From NCBI GenBank assembly GCA_013202515.1, contig JABMRN010000167.1:1-20177 (forward strand): a DNA stretch of 20,177 nucleotides. Direction: 5' to 3'. This DNA comes from Candidatus Omnitrophota bacterium (GTDB taxonomy: Bacteria; Omnitrophota; Gorgyraeia; JABMRN01). The notes beneath the pieces were generated by a model, which was not told the origin of the DNA, did no database searches, and was given only the letters and a program-made list of their open reading frames with translations. Shown here piece by piece: positions 16,371 through 20,177 of this stretch. The stretch's first letter is position 1. Each line of letters begins with the position of its first letter. Made by a program: the position numbers and the translations under genes.

Positions 16371-17291
16371 ATGAATAAAATATTATCTCAGAAGATTAAA
16401 GAATTTGTTTCAAAGCCTATTTTTGAAGAAAGTATCTTATCCGGTAGGGATTCTTCGTATCCAAGAATTACGGTTGTGACACCCTCATATAATCAAGCGG
16501 AATTCATTGAACGGACTATACTTTCGGTGCTTAACCAGAACTATCCCAATCTTGAATATATCATAATAGATGGCGGTTCAACCGATGGCACTATCGACCG
16601 CATAAAAAAATATGAAAAATATCTCTCTTACTGGGTAAGCAATCCAGACAGGGGTCAATCAGCCGCAATAAACAAAGGTTTTAGTATGGCAACTGGAGAA
16701 TTAGTGGGAGCTCAGAATTCAGATGATATATATATGCCAGGTGCATTCGAAAAAGTCTCTCAAGAATACAGGAAGAATCAGAATTCGGACATATATTGCG
16801 GAAACATCCTGACGGTTGACAATAATGACAACGTTCTTGATATGTATAAGCTTCCGCCGTTTGATTTTTTTGCCAATCTCTTTGAAGGCTCGCAGGCAGT
16901 TAGCCAGACACTCTTTTTTAACAGGACGGTATTTTCGCGCATAGGTTTCTTAAGAACGGATTATGTATTTTCCTTTGATTATGAATATCTTTGCAGACTT
17001 GGATTTTCGGGTTTTAAATTTAAAGATATAAATCACTTTATAGGATGCCTGAGGCTTCACAAAAAAACAAAAAGTTATAACATTGCCGATATAGGCAAAA
17101 AAGAACATAACCGTACCAGGGACTATTATATGGGCCTTGCTGGTTATAAGTGTCCCTTAGGGCTTGGATATCTTTGGTGCCGATTTAGAAAATTTATGAT
17201 ATATCTCCAGAAAATGGAATTTGACTACTTGTTTTATAAGATAGGCACAAAAATAAAAAAATTGAAGATACGTAAAACTCGTACTTTGTAA
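16371..17291 (+). CDS. GT2 family glycosyltransferase (WcaA-like)
   Basis: The 306-residue GT-A fold enzyme starts immediately after the stop of the fucose synthase gene. A 30-residue leader precedes RITVVTPSYNQAEFIERTI. LEYIIIDGGSTDGT is the donor-binding segment, and SNPDRGQSAAINKGF and the metal-binding GAQNSDDIYMPGAF (Asp118/Asp119) follow. A later FSFDYEYLCRLG contains the likely catalytic acidic residue. The pattern DGGSTDGT plus DRGQSAAINKG is typical of WcaA-like transferases in colanic-acid and O-antigen loci. No membrane segment is seen. The C-terminus is basic (KIGTKIKKLKIRK) and may sit on the membrane. Its stop codon forms part of a small inverted repeat (17291-17309). Confidence 0.93.
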   Translation: MNKILSQKIKEFVSKPIFEESILSGRDSSYPRITVVTPSYNQAEFIERTILSVLNQNYPNLEYIIIDGGSTDGTIDRIKKYEKYLSYWVSNPDRGQSAAINKGFSMATGELVGAQNSDDIYMPGAFEKVSQEYRKNQNSDIYCGNILTVDNNDNVLDMYKLPPFDFFANLFEGSQAVSQTLFFNRTVFSRIGFLRTDYVFSFDYEYLCRLGFSGFKFKDINHFIGCLRLHKKTKSYNIADIGKKEHNRTRDYYMGLAGYKCPLGLGYLWCRFRKFMIYLQKMEFDYLFYKIGTKIKKLKIRKTRTL

Positions 17292-17309
17292 TTTTCCGAT
17301 AGGGAAAAT
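17291..17309 (+). repeat. Inverted repeat over the stop codon and the next ribosome binding site
   Basis: ATTTTCC (17291-17297) and GGAAAAT (17303-17309) form a perfect 7-base stem around GATAG. The left arm starts at the last base of the glycosyltransferase stop. The right arm covers most of AGGGA (17301-17305), the ribosome binding site for ATG 17315. No T-run follows, so it is not a classical terminator. It could limit translation of the next gene unless ribosomes or a factor open it. Confidence 0.45.
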
Positions 17310-17314
17310 CAGAT

Positions 17315-19087
17315 ATGATAGGATTCTTGCTTCACATAGATAGTACATCAAAAAACCCCATAAAGATGCAATCTGAAGACTTAGATTTGATTAGGACAAC
17401 TACGCATATACAAGATAATAGCTTATTTTTGTTTAAAAATAGCGTTGCTTCTTCAGTAGAGTTAGAAGGTTACTCGTTATATGTTGTGGGTACCTTAATT
17501 TATAAAAAAAATTGGAATACCAAAGCATTAGAGTTGATAGCGCATGACTTTGCCAATGGCATGACGACTGAAACCGTGGCCCTAAACGCAAGAGGACAGT
17601 ATTGTCTTATCATATATCGTCAGGGAAAAGTAACCATTATCACTGACAAGCTAGCTAGCTTCCCTATCTATAAATACGAGAAAGGTAATACGGTCAAGAT
17701 ATCAAATATATTTCCGCTTTTAGCGGAAAAAAATAATGTTACGTTTAATTTTTACGCTTTGGCAGAGTTCATATCCCATTTAGATGGTTTTTCTTTCGAC
17801 TCTACTTTTTTCAAGGAAATAGAGCATTTAGACGGAGGAACAATATACGAATTCGGCGATCAGGCAACATCGAAATGTTATTATGACGTATTGAAGGGTA
17901 TTGAATTTGACAAATACCGTGATTTGGATTCAACGTCAAATGAGATAAAAGAAATGTTGATTGAGAATTTATCCTTTTTTAGACCAAAAGATCGGATATT
18001 TGCAGATTTAACCGGTGGATTTGATTCAAGGGTTGTTGTAACGATACTTAAAGCCAATGGCACCGTATTTGATGCTGGTATTTGTGGTGACCAAACTCCA
18101 CATGAATCGCAAATAGCAAGAAATGTTGCCTATAAGATGAATGTTAAATTCCGTGAAGACTTTAGAATCGATAGTTATGAAAAATTTAAGCACACCTTAG
18201 AATTGCACCACAAGATATCAAATGGCATTCCCGAGCTATATCATTCTACAGAACTGATTAACTATTATACCGACATAAAGAAGCACTATGATATGCACAT
18301 AACAGGATTCGGGGGGACCGAACTTTTTACTCTTGACCAACAGGTAGTAAGATTATTCACCGATACTAATGGCGAGATAGATATTGATAGCTATCTCAGA
18401 ACATGTTTGAAGCATATAGATGTTCTTAAAGATGAGTATATGGAGGAAATGTCTTATTACAACATTCTGCGACTAAAGCTTGCGGAAGTTGTGGAAAAAC
18501 TTAAATGTCGCGATTCAAGATTTATATTGACACCCATTACACTTTCTTCATATTCCAGGTTTTTTCATGGCTCGCTTATTGGTACCCATAATTGCATAGT
18601 ACCTCATTACAGCCCATATCTTGAAGCGAACATCGCAAAAAAAATTATGGAAGTATCGCCCTTTTTTAAATATGCTCATGCGATTCAAAAAAATATTCTT
18701 TCGAATATAAATCCAGAAGTAGCAGCTCTTATAACAACGCATGGATACGCCGCAAACGATTCGTCGAGAAATATATTAAACTCTTTAAAAAGTTATGCAA
18801 AAAAGATTTTAAAAATAATCGCAAATAAAAATAATTTATTGAAAAATTATATGTATTTTCTACGAAACTACATAAAGAATAAACTCAAGAGTAAGGTACA
18901 AGATCGCGATCGTCTCTATTGGGTAAAGGAGATGAAAGGTGATTATTCGGATACAATGCCGATATTCGAGTTAATAAATAAAAATAAATACAAATCTGCC
19001 ATGCGATGTCATAAGCACAAAAATAGGTTTATGGCAAGGGTTGTTTATCTTAATAAACTAATGGAAAAATGCAATCCGAAACAATAA
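17315..19087 (+). CDS. Asparagine-synthetase-like protein with degenerate glutaminase domain
   Basis: The 590-residue protein resembles AsnB but is divergent. In AsnB, residue 2 is the catalytic Cys of the glutaminase (N-terminal nucleophile) domain. Here the protein begins MIGFLLHID with no Cys, so glutamine hydrolysis by the usual route is not expected. Remnants of that domain remain (LNARGQYCLIIYRQG, ASFPIYKY, LDGGTIYEF, up to about residue 190). The synthetase domain has the ATP-pyrophosphatase loop DLTGGFDSRVV (231-241), with a Thr for the usual Ser, and ITGFGGTELF (329-338), which lacks the usual acidic residue before the Glu. The C-terminal part (about 480-550) is rich in Lys and Asn. 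AsnB-like enzymes in glycan loci can amidate uronic acids. Adenylating or amide-forming action here, possibly with free ammonia or another amine, is inference. Confidence 0.8.
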   Translation: MIGFLLHIDSTSKNPIKMQSEDLDLIRTTTHIQDNSLFLFKNSVASSVELEGYSLYVVGTLIYKKNWNTKALELIAHDFANGMTTETVALNARGQYCLIIYRQGKVTIITDKLASFPIYKYEKGNTVKISNIFPLLAEKNNVTFNFYALAEFISHLDGFSFDSTFFKEIEHLDGGTIYEFGDQATSKCYYDVLKGIEFDKYRDLDSTSNEIKEMLIENLSFFRPKDRIFADLTGGFDSRVVVTILKANGTVFDAGICGDQTPHESQIARNVAYKMNVKFREDFRIDSYEKFKHTLELHHKISNGIPELYHSTELINYYTDIKKHYDMHITGFGGTELFTLDQQVVRLFTDTNGEIDIDSYLRTCLKHIDVLKDEYMEEMSYYNILRLKLAEVVEKLKCRDSRFILTPITLSSYSRFFHGSLIGTHNCIVPHYSPYLEANIAKKIMEVSPFFKYAHAIQKNILSNINPEVAALITTHGYAANDSSRNILNSLKSYAKKILKIIANKNNLLKNYMYFLRNYIKNKLKSKVQDRDRLYWVKEMKGDYSDTMPIFELINKNKYKSAMRCHKHKNRFMARVVYLNKLMEKCNPKQ

Positions 19088-20040
19088 AATGCTCAAGCAA
19101 TAAGAGAACAAATTCTCTTATGTATCAGAAATACCGTGCCGAATGGGCTAAGGCTCAAAGAGAAGATTATTTGCCAAAACACCCACTTCATGTGGATATT
19201 GAGTTATCGGATATCTGTAACCTACGTTGCAGGATGTGTATCCATGGTAGCAATAAGGTTAACAAAGGCAGTGGATTTATGGATGAAAAGCTTGCTATGA
19301 AGCTGATAGATGAATGTGCGAATATGGGCGTTTATTCGATTAAATTTAATTGGCGCGGTGAAGTAACGTTAAATGATTTTTTGCCAAAAGCTATCGATTA
19401 TGCGAAGAAAAAGGGAATTCTAGAGGTACAAATTAACACAAATGGACTCCCTTGGCAAGATGATATTTTAGTCAAATGTGCTGAAAGCGGTATAGATAGA
19501 ATTATTTTTTCAATAGACGGTTTTTCCAAAGAAACCTATGAAAGCTTAAGACTAGGCGGCGATTATGGTCAGTTAATAGGTAATGTGCACACTCTTTTAA
19601 AATGGAAAAAGGAAAATAGAGTTTCTAAACCGCTTATTCGTGTACAAATGGTAAGAACTAAAAATAATATTCATGAAGAGCTTGATTATATCAAATACTG
19701 GCAAGGTAGAGTTGATGATATCCGCATAAGCGATGTCATGGATAGGGGCCAAGGTGATGGGATGCGGATCGAGGATCAAGAAAAGACTGGAAGAAAGCGC
19801 TGTCCGCAGCCTTTTCAGCGATTGGTTGTCGGACGTGATGGCCGAGTAAGTCCTTGTTGCGTTGACTGGTATCAGGAGTATATAGTGGGATGCGCCAAAG
19901 CAGATTCTTTAGCAAATATCTGGAATAGCGATAGGATGAACCATATAAGACATATTCAAAATAAGTGTCTTCACGGCGAGGTGTCGATTTGTAGGCGCTG
20001 TTTTGTAAAAGAAAGCTATGTTTGGAAAAAATGCGCATGA
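19069..20040 (+). CDS. Radical SAM/SPASM domain protein upstream of neuB
   Basis: The 323-residue protein has the radical SAM motif C50-x3-C54-x2-C57 in SDICNLRCRMCIHG. FNWRGEVTLNDFLPKAI, QINTNGLPW and RIIFSIDGFSKETY follow. The SPASM region contains Cys245, the pair Cys263/Cys264 in GRVSPCCVDW, Cys275, and Cys308/Cys311, fitting one or two auxiliary clusters. The start at 19069 overlaps the previous gene by 19 bases. Translation could instead begin at in-frame ATG 19120, which would remove an Asn/Lys/Ser-rich leader that looks unlike the rest and lies over an inverted repeat. It overlaps the neuB-like gene by 4 bases if that starts at 20037, so the two products probably act in one pathway. 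The substrate is unknown. Confidence 0.88.
   Translation: MQSETIKCSSNKRTNSLMYQKYRAEWAKAQREDYLPKHPLHVDIELSDICNLRCRMCIHGSNKVNKGSGFMDEKLAMKLIDECANMGVYSIKFNWRGEVTLNDFLPKAIDYAKKKGILEVQINTNGLPWQDDILVKCAESGIDRIIFSIDGFSKETYESLRLGGDYGQLIGNVHTLLKWKKENRVSKPLIRVQMVRTKNNIHEELDYIKYWQGRVDDIRISDVMDRGQGDGMRIEDQEKTGRKRCPQPFQRLVVGRDGRVSPCCVDWYQEYIVGCAKADSLANIWNSDRMNHIRHIQNKCLHGEVSICRRCFVKESYVWKKCA
19101..19120 (+). repeat. Perfect 8-base inverted repeat at the possible internal start of the SPASM gene
   Basis: TAAGAGAA (19101-19108) and TTCTCTTA (19113-19120) pair perfectly around CAAA. The last base of the right arm is the A of the in-frame ATG at 19120. No T-run follows. In RNA it could form an 8-pair hairpin just inside the gene's start region and affect initiation, or it may be chance in AT-rich coding sequence. 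Confidence 0.4.
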
Positions 20041-20177
20041 AAGATATTAAGATTATTGCCGAAATAGCAAATGCACATCAGGGAGAACCTAATCGTGCTA
20101 TTGATCTGGCAAAGGAAAGCGCCAAGGCCGGTGCTGATGCTGTCAAATTTCAAATATATTTTGCGCATGAATTACTA
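20037..20177 (+). CDS. neuB: NeuB-type nonulosonate synthase, 3' truncated by window edge
   Basis: Only the first 47 codons are inside the window. The start is ATG 20037, which overlaps the upstream stop as ATGA; an in-frame ATG at 20031 is an alternative. The visible protein has IIAEIANAHQGEPNRAIDLA and then AGADAVKFQIYFAHELL, matching the N-terminal TIM-barrel strand pair of the NeuB family (sialic, legionaminic or pseudaminic acid synthases). These condense phosphoenolpyruvate with an N-acetylated hexose. IANAHQG in place of the usual IGxNHxG marks a divergent but recognisable branch. The WecB-type gene at 10459 is the non-hydrolysing type and would not alone supply free ManNAc. The exact product cannot be told from this fragment. 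Confidence 0.85.
   Translation, partial: MKDIKIIAEIANAHQGEPNRAIDLAKESAKAGADAVKFQIYFAHELL

Noticed and set aside
17648..17661. 14-base perfect palindrome AAGCTAGCTAGCTT
   Set aside because: It lies inside the asparagine-synthetase-like gene, where it encodes ordinary family sequence (KLAS), and has no partner site nearby. It is probably chance.
1..20177. Mobile element or recent insertion boundary
   Set aside because: No transposase, integrase, terminal inverted repeats or tRNA was seen, and spacing and strand are uniform throughout. The locus as a whole could still have been transferred, but nothing inside the window shows it.

Overview
The window is a single-strand block of a bacterial surface-glycan (O-antigen, capsule or exopolysaccharide type) biosynthesis locus. 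All genes are on the + strand and packed end to end. Several overlap by 4 to 19 bases, and the longest gap between firm gene boundaries is 40 bases. I saw no tRNA, rRNA, CRISPR array, transposase, rho-independent terminator or convincing promoter. This looks like the interior of one long operon, cut by the window at both ends: it opens inside an aminotransferase gene and closes inside a neuB-like gene.

The DNA is AT-rich, and several genes have weak Shine-Dalgarno sequences. Repeated cobalamin-binding radical SAM proteins mixed with glycosyltransferases suggest an uncultured anaerobic or metabolically unusual bacterium (Omnitrophota, Planctomycetota or deltaproteobacterial type). That is a low-certainty guess, because no phylogenetic marker gene is present.

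Layout, left to right: (1) 1-590, the C-terminal part of a DegT/DnrJ/EryC1 sugar aminotransferase. (2) 587-4236, two B12-binding radical SAM proteins flanking a DPM1-like GT2 glycosyltransferase. (3) 4258-8535, a SAM methyltransferase, a GT4 glycosyltransferase, a membrane-anchored protein of uncertain family that resembles polysaccharide deacetylases, and a second GT4. (4) 8576-12830, a hexapeptide acyltransferase, a glycosyltransferase, a WecB-type UDP-GlcNAc 2-epimerase, a CysE-like acetyltransferase and a GT2. (5) 12844-15252, a third B12-binding radical SAM protein joined without a gap to a radical SAM/SPASM protein. (6) 15273-19087, a GDP-L-fucose synthase, a GT2 and a divergent asparagine-synthetase-like protein. 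(7) 19069-20177, a second radical SAM/SPASM protein and the start of a NeuB-type nonulosonate synthase.

Together these genes would make activated sugars (a ManNAc-type sugar, L-fucose or a related 6-deoxyhexose, an amino sugar, and possibly a nonulosonic acid). They would assemble them with six glycosyltransferases and decorate them by O/N-acylation, methylation and perhaps deacetylation. The unusual element is five radical SAM proteins (three cobalamin-type, two SPASM-type) in about 20 kb, which suggests chemistry at unactivated carbons of the glycan or its lipid carrier. No flippase, polymerase, ABC transporter or initiating phosphoglycosyltransferase is in the window, so those must lie elsewhere.
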